From contig CALXTL010000017.1 in the NCBI GenBank assembly GCA_944391445.1, positions 1 to 38,825 on the forward strand: a stretch of DNA of 38,825 bases, written 5' to 3'. The position numbers and the translations under genes are program-made. Below the pieces are notes generated by a model. That model searched no databases. It was not told the origin of the DNA and saw only the letters and a list, made by a program, of their open reading frames with translations. This document shows positions 14,412 through 24,329 of the stretch, piece by piece. The stretch comes from an uncultured Alphaproteobacteria bacterium. GTDB lineage: Bacteria; Pseudomonadota; Alphaproteobacteria; RF32; CAG-239. Within the stretch, counting starts at the first letter, position 1, and each line of letters begins with the position of its first letter.

Positions 14412-14443
14412 GCGGGTAAATTTTGACAGTTAAGGATACGGAA

Positions 14444-14569
14444 ATGAAAATCTACAGCTCTTTGAAAAGCAAGAAAACACGCGATAAGGACTGCAAAATT
14501 GTCCGCCGTAAAGGTCGTGTTTATGTTATCAACAAAAAGAACCCCAAGCTGAAAGCGCGTCAGGGTTAG
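14444..14569 (+). CDS. rpmJ: 50S ribosomal protein L36
   Basis: This 41-residue basic protein reads [20 protein letters not shown], then [21 protein letters not shown]. It matches the longer L36 form common in alphaproteobacteria, which keeps only one of the four zinc-binding cysteines of the classic form. AAGGATACGG precedes the ATG. It is a single-gene unit with its own promoter and terminator. Confidence 0.96.
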   Translation: MKIYSSLKSKKTRDKDCKIVRRKGRVYVINKKNPKLKARQG

Positions 14570-14593
14570 TTGATAATTGTGATATACTCTGAA

Positions 14594-14622
14594 AGCCCGC
14601 GGTGTTTAAGCGGGTTTTTTTT
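14594..14622 (+). terminator. Terminator of rpmJ
   Basis: CCCGC (14596-14600) pairs with GCGGG (14610-14614), followed by eight T. The A-rich upstream flank is short, so activity for the convergent acetyltransferase gene is less sure. Confidence 0.75.
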
Positions 14623-14629
14623 GTCTGCT

Positions 14630-15067
14630 TTACAGAGATTTGACCATTTTAGCAAAAGTGATGCCTTTTTCTTCAAAAATGTCACCTTCCTGATGGTAGC
14701 CGTTCTTCTCATAGAAATTCACAACGGTCAGCATGGCGTGCATGACAATTTTTTTATATCCGGCTTCTTTGGCTCGTTGTTCAGCATAATGCACCAGTTC
14801 ACGGCCAATGCCTTCATGTTGGTATTTGGTATCGACCGCAACTTGCATCAGACGGATGTTGTCATTGTCCAGGGGTGCCAGCATCAGGCCGCCAATCAGT
14901 TTGTCGTCCAGACATTCAATACAACCAACATGAAGGTAGTTCATTTCTTGTTGGCGGTGAGAATCCAAAAATTTCAGCCCCAGCGGTTCAAGCAGAATTT
15001 TATAACGCAGTTGCACCAGTTCATCATAACGGGTGGATCCAAAGTCTATGTCAATAATCTTTCTCAT
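14630..15067 (-). CDS. GNAT-family N-acetyltransferase
   Basis: This 145-residue GNAT fold has acetyl-CoA motif A at about residues 73-97 (VAVDTKYQHEGIGRELVHYA; QHEGIG is the Q/RxxGxG pyrophosphate-binding loop) and motif B with VNFYEKNGY (116-124). It is probably cytosolic. The acceptor is unknown; overall it is nearest to small ElaA-like acetyltransferases. AGGAG lies 7 nt before the ATG. It is divergent from lepA. Confidence 0.9.
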   Translation of the reverse strand: MRKIIDIDFGSTRYDELVQLRYKILLEPLGLKFLDSHRQQEMNYLHVGCIECLDDKLIGGLMLAPLDNDNIRLMQVAVDTKYQHEGIGRELVHYAEQRAKEAGYKKIVMHAMLTVVNFYEKNGYHQEGDIFEEKGITFAKMVKSL

Positions 15068-15166
15068 GGCGGCTCTCCTGACCTTAATAATATCTATAAA
15101 CTGATCATAGTCTTTTTTGCGCGTTTCGTCAATCGTTATAGATTTTTTCCAATCTGCATTTTGTGG

Positions 15167-15194
15167 TTGCGCTTTTGGGAAAATCTAGTATTTT
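15167..15194 (+). promoter_or_regulatory. Possible lepA promoter
   Basis: TTGCGC (15167-15172) and TATTTT (15189-15194) with 16-bp spacing, about 37 bp upstream of the ATG. Confidence 0.4.
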
Positions 15195-15230
15195 CTTACT
15201 GACTTTGAAATTTTCAGCAAGAAGGAAAAT

Positions 15231-17042
15231 ATGAGCCAACATCGTTTAGATCTGATCAGAAATTTTGCTATCATTGCCCATATTGATCACGGCAAGTCAA
15301 CTTTGGCCGACAGATTGATCGAGGCCTGCGGCGGTTTGGAAAAACGCGAGATGACCGAGCAAGTATTGGACAATATGGAGATTGAAAAAGAGCGCGGCAT
15401 CACGATCAAAGCCCAAACCGTGCGTCTGAATTACAAAGCGGATGACGGTCAAACTTATCAGCTTAATCTGATTGACACGCCGGGGCATGTTGATTTTTCT
15501 TATGAAGTATCACGCTCACTGGCTTCCTGCGAAGGGTCGGTGCTGGTGGTTGACGCGACTCAGGGGGTGGAGGCACAAACACTGGCGAATGTTTACCTGG
15601 CAATTGAAAATAACCATGAGATTGTTCCGGTCTTAAACAAAGTAGATCTGCCCTCGGCTGATCCGGCCCGGGTTAAGGCTCAGATTGAGGACGTTATAGG
15701 GCTGGATGCTTCTGACGCTATTGAGACATCGGGCAAAACAGGACTCGGTGTGCCGGAACTTTTGGAGGCTATTGTGCATCGTTTGCCTGCGCCTGCCGGC
15801 GATGAAGAAGCGCCGCTGAAAGCTTTGTTGATCGACAGTTGGTATGACAGTTATCTCGGCGTGATTATTCTGGTGCGGATTTATGACGGTGTTCTGCGCC
15901 GCAAAACGCAGATCCGGATGATGTCCAATAACGCGACTTATCTGGTTGACAGAGTCGGTATTTTTTCGCCCAAGATGATGGAAGTCGAGGCTCTTTTTCC
16001 TGGTGAAGTTGGTTATATCACGGCGAGCATCAAAAGTGTCGGCGATTGCAGCGTCGGCGATACAATAACCGACAACAAACGCCCCTGCGCTCAGCCGTTG
16101 CACGGGTTTAAGCCTTCGGTGCCGGTGGTTTTTTGTTCGATTTTTCCGGTTGATTCGAGTCAGTACGGTTTGTTGAAAGATGCTTTGGCCAAGCTGAAGC
16201 TGAATGATGCCAGCATTGATTATCAGAATGAAAATTCGGCCGCGCTCGGGTTAGGATTCCGATGCGGTTTTCTGGGGTTGCTGCATATGGAAATTATTCA
16301 GGAGCGCCTAGGCAGGGAATTTGACCTTGATCTGATTACGACCGCGCCGTCAGTGGCTTATAAACTGCATCTGACCAACGGAGAGACAATTACACTGCAT
16401 AATCCGGCTGATATGCCCGAGCCGACACAGATCAAGTCTATTGAAGAGCCGATGGTTAAAGCGACTATTTTGGTTCCAGATACTTATCTTGGCGCCGTGC
16501 TTAAGCTGTGCACCGAACGTCGCGGTGCGCAGGAAGAGCTGACATATGTCGGCTCGCGCGCCATGGTGGTTTATAAAATTCCGCTTAATGAAATTGTGTT
16601 TGATTTTTATGATCGGCTGAAGTCTATTACCAGCGGGTATGCCAGTTTTGACTATGAGCTGATCGGTTATCAGGAATCGGAATTGGTGAAAGTGCAAATT
16701 CTGATTAATGAAGAGCCGGTTGACGCTTTGGCGTTTCTTTGTCATAAAAGCGAGGCAGAAGCCCGTGGCCGGCAAATATGCGAGAGACTTAAAGATCTTA
16801 TCCCCCGGCATTTATTTAAAATCCCGCTGCAGGCTTGTATCGGCGGCCGGGTGGTTGCCCGCGAGACCATTTCTGCCCTGCGCAAAGATGTTACGGCCAA
16901 GTGTTATGGCGGAGATGTTACCCGTAAACGCAAGCTTCTGGATAAGCAGAAAAAGGGCAAACTCAGAATGCGTCAGTTTGGCAAAGTCAATGTACCGCAA
17001 TCGGCGTTTATCGAAGCTTTGCGGATGTCGGACAGTCAGTAG
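15231..17042 (+). CDS. lepA: Translation elongation factor 4 (LepA)
   Basis: This 603-residue ribosome-associated GTPase is thought to help initiation or back-translocation. GTPase motifs: AHIDHGKST (16-24, G1), DTPGH (82-86, G3, with catalytic His86) and NKVD (136-139, G4). Domains II, III, V and the LepA-specific C-terminal domain follow; the basic end contains [12 protein letters not shown]. Length is normal. AAGGAAAA lies just upstream of the ATG. The gene usually lies beside lepB, which is not seen here. Confidence 0.98.
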   Translation: MSQHRLDLIRNFAIIAHIDHGKSTLADRLIEACGGLEKREMTEQVLDNMEIEKERGITIKAQTVRLNYKADDGQTYQLNLIDTPGHVDFSYEVSRSLASCEGSVLVVDATQGVEAQTLANVYLAIENNHEIVPVLNKVDLPSADPARVKAQIEDVIGLDASDAIETSGKTGLGVPELLEAIVHRLPAPAGDEEAPLKALLIDSWYDSYLGVIILVRIYDGVLRRKTQIRMMSNNATYLVDRVGIFSPKMMEVEALFPGEVGYITASIKSVGDCSVGDTITDNKRPCAQPLHGFKPSVPVVFCSIFPVDSSQYGLLKDALAKLKLNDASIDYQNENSAALGLGFRCGFLGLLHMEIIQERLGREFDLDLITTAPSVAYKLHLTNGETITLHNPADMPEPTQIKSIEEPMVKATILVPDTYLGAVLKLCTERRGAQEELTYVGSRAMVVYKIPLNEIVFDFYDRLKSITSGYASFDYELIGYQESELVKVQILINEEPVDALAFLCHKSEAEARGRQICERLKDLIPRHLFKIPLQACIGGRVVARETISALRKDVTAKCYGGDVTRKRKLLDKQKKGKLRMRQFGKVNVPQSAFIEALRMSDSQ

Positions 17043-17176
17043 CAATCCGATTTTTGACTGCTTCGCGTTTTTCTTTTCCAAGGTTTCTTTGCGATAAGTT
17101 TTGCTTTTTAATGGATTTTAATTTCAGCTATGCTAAACTTCTGCTGTTCGAAAATTTACCGGTAAGGAGTTTATTT

Positions 17177-18382
17177 ATGGCACGGGCAATCATTTTGATG
17201 ATGGATTCTTTTGGGATCGGCGGTGCCCCCGATGCTGATGCGTTTGATAATGCCGGCGCAGATACGCTGGGGCATATTGCATCGGCCAATAAAGGATTGA
17301 AGATTCCCAACTTGGTTTTTCTCGGGCTTGAACAAGCAGCTATCGGCGCAACAGGGAGCAGGCCGCTTTTGGGACCACAAGAATCTCCTCGTTTGACGTT
17401 GCGCGGTTGTTTCGGCCATGCCAAGGAGATCAGCAAAGCCAAAGATACGACATCCGGTCATTGGGAAATGGCCGGGGTGCCGGTTTTGCAGAAGTGGGGA
17501 TATTTTAAGCCGGATTATCCTTCTTTTCCGGAAGAGTTGGTGCGTCGTATTTGCGATGCCGCCGGGCTTGACGGCATTCTCGGAAATAAAGCGGCTTCCG
17601 GTACGGTTATTATTCAAGAACTCGGCGGTGAACATATTCAGACAGGCAAACCGATTTTTTATACTTCAGCCGACAGCTGTCTGCAGATTGCGGCGCATGA
17701 AAAACATTTCGGACTGGAACGTTTGTATCGGTTGTGCGAGATTGCTTTTGAGCAGGTAAAGCCTTATCGGATTGCCCGGATTATTGCCCGGCCGTTTATC
17801 GGCGAAAAAGCCGGCGAATTTGTCCGGACTAAAAACCGGCATGATTATTCGGTTGTGCCGCCGGCACCGACGTTGCTTGACAAGATGAAGGCCGCCGGCG
17901 GTCAAGTCGTGGCTATCGGTAAAATCAGCGATATATATGCAGGCTGCGGCGTTACGGAAAAAATTTCGGCCAGCGGACATGACGAGTTGTGGGACAAAAC
18001 ATTTGCGGCAATGCTTCAAACGCCTGAAAATGCTATTATATTTACAAATTTTGTTGATTTTGACATGCTTTACGGGCATCGTCGCGATGTTTACGGGTAT
18101 GCACGGGCGCTGGAGGCTTTTGACAGACGTCTGCCTGAGATTGAGGCATATCTTCGTCCGGACGATATTGTTTTTATTACCGCCGATCATGGTAATGATC
18201 CGACCTGGAGAGGGACAGATCATACCCGTGAGCAGGTGCCGGTGCTGATGTTTGGCGCAAAAGTTCGCCATGAAGATTTGGGGCAACGCGAAACTTTTGC
18301 CGATATTGCTCAGACAGTAGCGGAGATGTTTGGCTTGGCTCCGTTTGCTTATGGCAAATCTTTTCTGAAGGCGGCGGCATGA
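17177..18382 (+). CDS. deoB: Phosphopentomutase
   Basis: DeoB interconverts (deoxy)ribose 1-phosphate and 5-phosphate, linking nucleoside phosphorolysis to central metabolism. The 401-residue frame has the alkaline-phosphatase-superfamily metal sites: [16 protein letters not shown] at the N-terminus (Asp10) and [20 protein letters not shown] at about 335-354. ATG 17177 has AAGGAG upstream; the longer frame from 17054 adds an unrelated stretch. It heads a four-gene operon: its stop overlaps the pgeF start in ATGA. Its pathway partners deoA, deoC and punA are 5-8 kb away on the other strand. Confidence 0.96.
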   Translation: MARAIILMMDSFGIGGAPDADAFDNAGADTLGHIASANKGLKIPNLVFLGLEQAAIGATGSRPLLGPQESPRLTLRGCFGHAKEISKAKDTTSGHWEMAGVPVLQKWGYFKPDYPSFPEELVRRICDAAGLDGILGNKAASGTVIIQELGGEHIQTGKPIFYTSADSCLQIAAHEKHFGLERLYRLCEIAFEQVKPYRIARIIARPFIGEKAGEFVRTKNRHDYSVVPPAPTLLDKMKAAGGQVVAIGKISDIYAGCGVTEKISASGHDELWDKTFAAMLQTPENAIIFTNFVDFDMLYGHRRDVYGYARALEAFDRRLPEIEAYLRPDDIVFITADHGNDPTWRGTDHTREQVPVLMFGAKVRHEDLGQRETFADIAQTVAEMFGLAPFAYGKSFLKAAA

Positions 18383-19143
18383 CTTATCGGGCGGCAAACT
18401 TATTGCCGGACGGGCATTGTTTTTTCGGTTCGGCCGGTGGTTGTTCAACCGGTTTTTACTGCGGGTTAAATGTGAACACAAAAAGTGATGATGATCCGGT
18501 GCGGGTAGCGGCTAATTTGCAAAAAGCCGCTTCTGTTTTCGGGTTGGATGCATCGCGGCTGCATCTGCTGAACCAAGGCGTGTCGGCAAATGTGGCGTAT
18601 GTGGCGGAGCCGACACAAGACCAGATGACGGCCGACGGCGTTGTTACCGATCAAAAAAATATTGTTTTATGCATCCGGACGGCTGATTGTGCACCGGTTT
18701 TGCTGGCTGATTATGCAAAAGGCATTATCGGGGCGGCTCACGCCGGCTGGCGGGGCGCGTTTGCCGGTGTGATTGAGAATACTCTGGCTCTAATGGTTGA
18801 AAAGGGAGCTTCTCTTTCTCGGATTGCAGCTGCGGTCGGGCCGTGTATCGGCCAGAAATCATATGAAGTTGACGATGCTTTTTTCCGACAGTTTTGTGAT
18901 AAAGATGCCGGTTATGCTACTTTTTTTGCGACCGGACGTGCCGGACACTATTTGTTTGATTTGGAAGGATTTTGCCGCGCCAGACTGGAAGCGGCCGGTG
19001 TTTTTAATGTCAGCGTGTCCGGGCAGGATACTTATGCTTTGCCGGCCGAATATTACAGTTTTCGACGTTTTACACATCAAGGATTGGTAAAAAAAACGAA
19101 ATGTTTTCCGACAGAGTTGTCGGGAATTGTGCTGCGAGGGTAA
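18379..19143 (+). CDS. pgeF: Peptidoglycan editing factor PgeF
   Basis: This 254-residue YfiH/DUF152 (laccase-domain) protein is a cytosolic enzyme that removes L-Ser wrongly put in place of L-Ala on UDP-MurNAc. Motifs: [10 protein letters not shown] (the conserved Cys), AHAGWRGAF (His at about 121) and VGPCIGQ with a second Cys. Older annotations call this family polyphenol oxidase. It is coupled to deoB upstream by a 4-nt overlap, and djlA begins 4 nt after its stop. Confidence 0.93.
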   Translation: MTYRAANLLPDGHCFFGSAGGCSTGFYCGLNVNTKSDDDPVRVAANLQKAASVFGLDASRLHLLNQGVSANVAYVAEPTQDQMTADGVVTDQKNIVLCIRTADCAPVLLADYAKGIIGAAHAGWRGAFAGVIENTLALMVEKGASLSRIAAAVGPCIGQKSYEVDDAFFRQFCDKDAGYATFFATGRAGHYLFDLEGFCRARLEAAGVFNVSVSGQDTYALPAEYYSFRRFTHQGLVKKTKCFPTELSGIVLRG

Positions 19144-19147
19144 TTTT

Positions 19148-20314
19148 ATGCCATTGTTCGGAAAATTGACATTTGCCGTCACAGGTCTCCGGTTTTTCGG
19201 GGCAGAAGGTTTTTTTATCGGAATGCTGCTCGGGCATTTTATTTTTGACCGAACAAAACTGATGGCGCTTTTAGGGCGGCGCCTCGGCATGATTGACGAT
19301 AATATCCGTTTGCTGCTGCCTTATAAATATTATCATTATTACAATCAGATTGAGGGACGTTTCTGGGGCAAGGTCTGGGGTGCATTGCTGGGCGGGTTTT
19401 TGTTTGGCTGGCCGGGGTTTGTTTTTCTGTTTGTTCTCGGGCATGTGGTGTTTGATATGCCGGATTGCCGCCGGGTCAGACAGGCGGTTCACGATTTTGA
19501 TAATTTTTGGGATGCGCATTGGGGCAAAATAACCGGTGCGGTTGTCGGCTTTGTCTGCCGCAGCGACATTATTTTGTTTTGCGGGGTGATTATCGGTTTT
19601 TTTGCCGATTACGTGCGTATTGAAAATGCATCGTTGTTGCCATGGCGGAAAGTTTGTCATTTTTGGCAGAGTTTGAATCCGCTGCGGCTGTGGAAATATT
19701 CGCATCAGGCACGGCATCGGGCTTATATCCGGGCGATGGCCGGCCTAGCTGCCAAAACGGCCAAAGCGGATGGCGCGGTGAATGAACATGAAATTCGGGC
19801 TTTTAAGCGTTTGTTTGAAATCAGCGACGATGAAAGTCCGAAAATTTCCCGGATTTTTAACGAGGCCAAGAAAAGCGCCAAAGGTTTTGAGCCTTTTTGT
19901 CGGCAGCTGCAGCGGTTAACGGAAAAAAAACTTGAGCTTAAAGAAGAGATTATTGACGGGTTGTTTCAGATTGCCTGTGCCGATGGTGAGCCCAAGCAAG
20001 AAGAACTGGATTTTTTGGCAAAGGCCGCTGCTGAAATCGGGCTGCCGGCCGGTAATTATGAAATGGTAAAAAAATTATATATGCCCAAAGCCAAGGATAA
20101 AAAGTTGCAGAAATGTTATGATATCCTCGGTGTTTTGTGCACGGCTGCCGACGAGGATATCCGCGCGCGCTGGAAGACTTTGATTGTCTGCTATCATCCC
20201 GATCGCTTGCAAGCACAGGGCGCAAGTGAAAAAGAAATTAGGGAAACAACAGCCAAAATTGCCGAGATTAATTATGCTTATCAGGAAGTTATGAAATTTC
20301 GGGGAGTGAGATGA
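19148..20314 (+). CDS. djlA: DjlA-type membrane J-domain protein with TerB domain
   Basis: This 388-residue protein combines membrane segments, a TerB-like domain (about 190-312) and a C-terminal J domain (about 320-388) with the HPD motif at 350-352, which stimulates DnaK. The N-terminal part has three related Gly-rich hydrophobic modules, each opening with GK and ending in FD or AD: 5-34 (ending GHFIFD), 74-103 (ending GHVVFD) and 126-154 (ending GFFAD). Known DjlA proteins have one such dimerising segment. GAGGG precedes ATG 19148; the longer frame overlaps pgeF. It overlaps the amidase start in ATGA. Confidence 0.88.
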   Translation: MPLFGKLTFAVTGLRFFGAEGFFIGMLLGHFIFDRTKLMALLGRRLGMIDDNIRLLLPYKYYHYYNQIEGRFWGKVWGALLGGFLFGWPGFVFLFVLGHVVFDMPDCRRVRQAVHDFDNFWDAHWGKITGAVVGFVCRSDIILFCGVIIGFFADYVRIENASLLPWRKVCHFWQSLNPLRLWKYSHQARHRAYIRAMAGLAAKTAKADGAVNEHEIRAFKRLFEISDDESPKISRIFNEAKKSAKGFEPFCRQLQRLTEKKLELKEEIIDGLFQIACADGEPKQEELDFLAKAAAEIGLPAGNYEMVKKLYMPKAKDKKLQKCYDILGVLCTAADEDIRARWKTLIVCYHPDRLQAQGASEKEIRETTAKIAEINYAYQEVMKFRGVR

Positions 20315-21060
20315 AAGAATATTTGTTGCCGCATTTCAACGACCGCAAAACGAAAATTGATATGTTGGTTTTGCATACAACCGCGCATGAAGGTGCAGAA
20401 GCCGCCGAGTGTTTGGACAGGCTCGGTCTGAGCGCGCATTATCTACTGACGTGTTCGGGAGAGTTGATCCGTCTGGTGGCCGATGATCATCGGGCTTGGC
20501 ATGCCGGTATGGGATTTTGGCGCGGGACGGCGGCGGATCTGAATTCGCATTCCGTCGGAATTGAAATTTGTTCGCCGAGCTTGGGACAGACAGCTTTGGC
20601 CGAGGCTCAGTTTGAGGCGCTTGTTCCGTTGTGCCAACGACTTATCCGGGATTATGATATTGCAGCGGTTAATGTGGTTGGGCATTCGGATATTGCGCCT
20701 TTGCGTAAGGCTGATCCGGGCCCGGCTTTCCCCTGGCAACGATTGTCGGAAGAGGGAATCGGCGTGTGGTATAAACCGGAAGATGCAGATAAAATGACAG
20801 TCGGCACGCCAGAAGAATGGCTGAAAATTATCGGTTATGACACGCGGACGTCTGAAGCCGTGTGCGCCTCGGCTTATGCTTTTTGCCGGCATTTTGCTCC
20901 CGCATATGTGGCGGCAGATCCAGATATCCGGCATTTGGTTGAGCATGTTTTGCCGGCGGATTTTGCATTTATGAAAGAGGACGGTTTTCAGCGGATTTTG
21001 CGGGCAACGGCCTATGCCTATCAGCGCTTGAGCCAGTCTAATGCGCCTTGCAAAATATAA
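20311..21060 (+). CDS. AmpD-type N-acetylmuramoyl-L-alanine amidase
   Basis: This 249-residue Amidase_2 zinc enzyme cleaves the bond between MurNAc and L-Ala of muropeptides. Zinc ligands are His22 (LVLHTT), His125 (VVGHSDIAP) and Asp135 (KADPGPAFPW), with Lys133 as the catalytic Lys of AmpD. No signal peptide is present, so it should act in the cytosol on recycled anhydro-muropeptides, as AmpD does. A C-terminal extension of about 90 residues beyond the amidase fold has unknown function. It is the last gene of the operon; its last 40 bp overlap ruvX on the other strand. Confidence 0.88.
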   Translation: MKEYLLPHFNDRKTKIDMLVLHTTAHEGAEAAECLDRLGLSAHYLLTCSGELIRLVADDHRAWHAGMGFWRGTAADLNSHSVGIEICSPSLGQTALAEAQFEALVPLCQRLIRDYDIAAVNVVGHSDIAPLRKADPGPAFPWQRLSEEGIGVWYKPEDADKMTVGTPEEWLKIIGYDTRTSEAVCASAYAFCRHFAPAYVAADPDIRHLVEHVLPADFAFMKEDGFQRILRATAYAYQRLSQSNAPCKI

Positions 21061-21476
21061 GCGGCGGATGAGCTGTCCAGAACTTGTTTGCGTCTGGCGC
21101 GGGAAAGATCAGCTTCTTTGATTAAAAAATTTTCCATAGCGCGCGAGGAGAGCCGTTCATCCCAAAAAGCATAAGGCAACGGAATTTTTTTAAACACTTC
21201 GGCAGCAAAATTGCGCACGGCAGCGGCGGTTGAGCCTTCAGCACCGTCCATCTGCCGGGGCAGTCCGTAGATAAAAGCTCCTATTTGACGTTCGTCTACC
21301 ATTTTGCCAATTACCGCAATATCCTGACAAAGCGATGTCCGAAAGATGATTTTCTGCGCGGTGGCGACCAGCCAAAGCGGATCTGAAACGGCAATGCCGA
21401 GGCGTTTTTCGCCATAATCAAATCCCATGATAGCGGTGTGCGGCTTGAGCGTGGCCTTAAATTCTGTCAGTTCCAT
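21021..21476 (-). CDS. ruvX: Holliday junction resolvase-like / pre-16S rRNA nuclease RuvX (YqgF)
   Basis: This 151-residue RNase H-fold protein of the YqgF family is implicated in 16S rRNA 5'-end maturation. Motifs: GFDYGEKRLGIAVSD, YGLPRQMDG, WDERLSSR and the C-terminal DSSSAAYIL acidic patch. The start MELTEF at 21476 is chosen because AAAGGA lies upstream; the 14-residue extension to 21518 looks spurious. Its 3' end overlaps the convergent amidase gene by 40 bp. Confidence 0.92.
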   Translation of the reverse strand: MELTEFKATLKPHTAIMGFDYGEKRLGIAVSDPLWLVATAQKIIFRTSLCQDIAVIGKMVDERQIGAFIYGLPRQMDGAEGSTAAAVRNFAAEVFKKIPLPYAFWDERLSSRAMENFLIKEADLSRARRKQVLDSSSAAYILQGALDWLKR

Positions 21477-21583
21477 CGGAAAAATCCTTTCATCAGACAG
21501 TTTAGAACATTTTGTCATCCTGTCAAGTTTTGCTCTTTTGCAATTCCCGACTTTGAAAATTATGTTTTTTTGTGTTGCGCTAA

Positions 21584-21611
21584 TTGATTTTTAAGAATCT
21601 GCGGCTAATAT
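21584..21611 (+). promoter_or_regulatory. Promoter of tolB
   Basis: TTGATT (21584-21589), 16-bp spacer, TAATAT (21606-21611), 35 bp before the start codon. Confidence 0.5.
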
Positions 21612-21646
21612 GAGTACGGTATTTTATTTTGGCAGAGAGAAACAAT

Positions 21647-22963
21647 ATGAAACGCGGATTTTTATTGGCTTTTGTTTGGATTTTTATGACTTGCGGCGTT
21701 GCCCGGGCAGAACTCAGCATTGATGTGACCGGTGCCATGCGCGAGCCGATGCCGGTGGCTTTTCCGGAAATGGTGCATGACGGATTTTGGGTCGGCCGGT
21801 ACGGCGACGACATTCGCAAGGTGGTGATGGCTGATTTGGAACGTTCGGGATTGTTTAAGTTTATTGATGAACGCAGTTATATTCAGGAATTTTCTTCCAT
21901 GGAGGAAGAGCCTGCATTTGTCGACTGGAAAGCAATTAATGCAACGGCATTGATTCAGTCGGCCATAAAAGAAGTTGACGCCAATAATCTGCGGGTAGAA
22001 TTTCGTTTGTGGGATGTTTTTGCCGAAAACCAGATGAAGGGGCAGTCTTTTACAACCACCAAGGATAACTGGCGCCGGGTGGCTCATGTGATGGCCGATG
22101 CCATTTATGAGCGGCTAACAGGCGAGAAAGGCTATTTTGATACTCGCATTGTTTATGTGTCGGAAACAGGGCCGGCAACCCGCCGTGTCAAACGTCTGGC
22201 AATTATGGATCAGGATGGCGAAAATCATAAATTTTTGACGTCCGGTGCTTCTATGGCATTGACACCGCGTTTTTCGCCGAATCTGCAAAAAATCACCTAT
22301 ATGTCTTATGCCGGCAATGTGCCGCGGGTTTATATTTTGGATATTGAAACCGGCAAACAGGAATTGCTGGGAAATTTCCCGGGAATGACGTTTGCACCGC
22401 GTTTTTCGCCGGACAGCTCCAAAGTCCTGCTCAGTTTTGCTTCACGCGGTAAAACAAATATTTATGAAATGGATTTGAAAAAGCGTATCAGCAAGCAATT
22501 GACGTTTGGCAGTGCAATTGATACTTCGCCAAGTTATTCGCCGGACGGGTCACAAATTGTGTTTAACTCGGATCGTGGCGGCAACCAGCAGCTTTATGTG
22601 ATGAATGCTGACGGATCTGATATTCGGCGCATCAGCTTCGGATCCGGACGTTATGCAACTCCGGTTTGGTCGCCGCGCGGCGATTATATTGCCTTTACCA
22701 AAATGGCCGGCGGGCAATTTTATATCGGCGTGATGTATCCTGACGGCAGCGGCGAACGTTTGTTAGCCAGCGGGTATTTGGTTGAAGGGCCGACATGGTC
22801 GCCGAACGGACGCGTGCTGATGTATTTCCGCCAGGAAAAAGGCGGCCGGCGGGCGACGGCCCCGGTCAAGCTGTACTCTATTGATTTGACAGGGTACAAT
22901 GAGCGGCAGATTATTACGCCGGCGGACGGTTCTGATCCGGCGTGGTCACCGCTCCTGCCGTAA
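21647..22963 (+). CDS. tolB: Tol-Pal system protein TolB
   Basis: This 438-residue periplasmic protein has a signal peptide ending VARA, an N-terminal alpha/beta domain (about 25-140) and a six-bladed beta-propeller with repeated phrases such as [25 protein letters not shown] and WSPNGRVL. TolB links Pal to the TolQRA motor during outer-membrane constriction. ATG 21647 is preferred over the frame start at 21629 because it begins the signal peptide and GAGAG lies upstream. tolQ, tolR, tolA and pal are not adjacent, which is uncommon. Confidence 0.96.
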   Translation: MKRGFLLAFVWIFMTCGVARAELSIDVTGAMREPMPVAFPEMVHDGFWVGRYGDDIRKVVMADLERSGLFKFIDERSYIQEFSSMEEEPAFVDWKAINATALIQSAIKEVDANNLRVEFRLWDVFAENQMKGQSFTTTKDNWRRVAHVMADAIYERLTGEKGYFDTRIVYVSETGPATRRVKRLAIMDQDGENHKFLTSGASMALTPRFSPNLQKITYMSYAGNVPRVYILDIETGKQELLGNFPGMTFAPRFSPDSSKVLLSFASRGKTNIYEMDLKKRISKQLTFGSAIDTSPSYSPDGSQIVFNSDRGGNQQLYVMNADGSDIRRISFGSGRYATPVWSPRGDYIAFTKMAGGQFYIGVMYPDGSGERLLASGYLVEGPTWSPNGRVLMYFRQEKGGRRATAPVKLYSIDLTGYNERQIITPADGSDPAWSPLLP

Positions 22964-22981
22964 AAAGAACAGACTGCTTCA

Positions 22982-23021
22982 AAAACCGCCAGAGCACGAG
23001 GCTGTGGCGGTTTTGTTTTTT
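22982..23021. terminator. Terminator between tolB and deoA
   Basis: AACCGCC and GGCGGTT form the stem (CCGCC 22986-22990, GGCGG 23006-23010), followed by TTTTGTTTTTT on the plus strand and a shorter T-run on the minus strand. Confidence 0.8.
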
Positions 23022-24328
23022 CAGGCGGTTATTTTCTCGATGATGCAAGGTGTCAATTTGGGTTTTTCGCCAAGACGGATCAAACGGCGCAGCTTTTCGG
23101 CCGCTTGTTTGAATTGCTCTTCTGTCTGGGCATGAATGACGGCCAGAGGCTTTTGGTTGTCGACAAAGTCGCCAATCTGACAAAATTCGCTATAACCGAC
23201 GGCATGGTCCAGTTTTTGCTCCGGAGTGGTGCGTCCGCCTTTCAATTCGATGATACTTAAGCCGATGCCGCGGGTATCCATGCCGATGACCCAACCGGCC
23301 GTTTGCGGATAAACCGGGCGGATGACGGCTGCTTGCGGCAGATATTTCTGCGGCGCATCACAAAAATCGGCCGGACCGCCCAACGCTGTGACCATCCGCC
23401 CAAATATTTCCAGAGCGACTCCGGAATCCAGAGCTTTGAGCAGTTTGGCACGCGCTTCTGTCAGCGAAGTTGAAAGGCCGGCGGATAAAAGCAGTTCGGC
23501 GCAGAGTTCCATGGTTATTTCGTGCAGGCGCGGATTACGGCGGCCTTTGAGGTATTCAACGGCTTCGGCGACTTCAACCGCATTTCCGGCCGCGTGTCCC
23601 AAAACCTGATTCATGTCGGTAAGCACAGCTTTGGTTTTGGTGCCGGCGGCATTGGCAACACGGACAATGGAGTGCGCAAGTTCGCGTCCGCTTTCCAGGC
23701 TTTCCATAAATGCACCGTTGCCGCATTTTAAATCCATAACCAGACAATCAAGACCGGCGGCCAGTTTTTTGGAAAGGATGGATGCTGTAATCAGCTGCAC
23801 GGATTCAACCGTGGCGCAAACATCGCGGATGGCATAGATTTTTTTATCGGCAGGCGCCAAATTTCCCGTTTGGCCGATGATGGCACAACCGACTTGCCGG
23901 ACAACTTTGCGGAAGAGCTCGTTGGATGGCGCTGTCTGATATCCGGGAATAGAATCAAATTTATCCAGCGTGCCGCCGGTGTGGCCGAGGCCGCGGCCGG
24001 AAATCATCGGGACATATCCGCCGCAGGCGGCAATCATCGGTGCCAGCATCAAACTGACTTTATCTCCCACACCGCCGGAGGAATGTTTGTCAACAACGGG
24101 GCCGTTTAATTCTTTCCAGACAAGAACATCGCCGGAATCACGCATAGCCATGGTCAGCTCGGCGGTTTCTATGGTGTTCATTCCGTTCAGGAAAACGGCC
24201 ATGGTCAAAGCGGCCGTTTGCGCATCAACAATTGAACCGTCGGTAACGCCGCGGATGAAAAAATTGATTTCTTCTTTTGTCAGAGCTGAGCCATTACGTT
24301 TTTTGCGGATGATTTCCTGTGGCAACAT
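23021..24328 (-). CDS. deoA: Thymidine/pyrimidine-nucleoside phosphorylase
   Basis: This 435-residue enzyme splits thymidine or uridine with phosphate into the base and (deoxy)ribose 1-phosphate. The phosphate-binding motif KHSSGGVGDK is at 81-90, followed by the conserved SGRGLGHTGGTLDKFDS; SIKKLA-type helix residues appear as SILSKKLAAG. The usual Leu-Glu in TLDKLES is Phe-Asp here. Start MLPQEII at 24328 is set by AAAGGAT inside the end of deoC. It is the last gene of the cdd-punA-deoC-deoA operon. Confidence 0.95.
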   Translation of the reverse strand: MLPQEIIRKKRNGSALTKEEINFFIRGVTDGSIVDAQTAALTMAVFLNGMNTIETAELTMAMRDSGDVLVWKELNGPVVDKHSSGGVGDKVSLMLAPMIAACGGYVPMISGRGLGHTGGTLDKFDSIPGYQTAPSNELFRKVVRQVGCAIIGQTGNLAPADKKIYAIRDVCATVESVQLITASILSKKLAAGLDCLVMDLKCGNGAFMESLESGRELAHSIVRVANAAGTKTKAVLTDMNQVLGHAAGNAVEVAEAVEYLKGRRNPRLHEITMELCAELLLSAGLSTSLTEARAKLLKALDSGVALEIFGRMVTALGGPADFCDAPQKYLPQAAVIRPVYPQTAGWVIGMDTRGIGLSIIELKGGRTTPEQKLDHAVGYSEFCQIGDFVDNQKPLAVIHAQTEEQFKQAAEKLRRLIRLGEKPKLTPCIIEKITA

Positions 24329-24329
24329 A

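Noticed and set aside
17666..18481. 271-residue minus-strand ORF antisense to deoB
   Set aside because: deoB is certain, and the antisense protein has no start signal or family resemblance.
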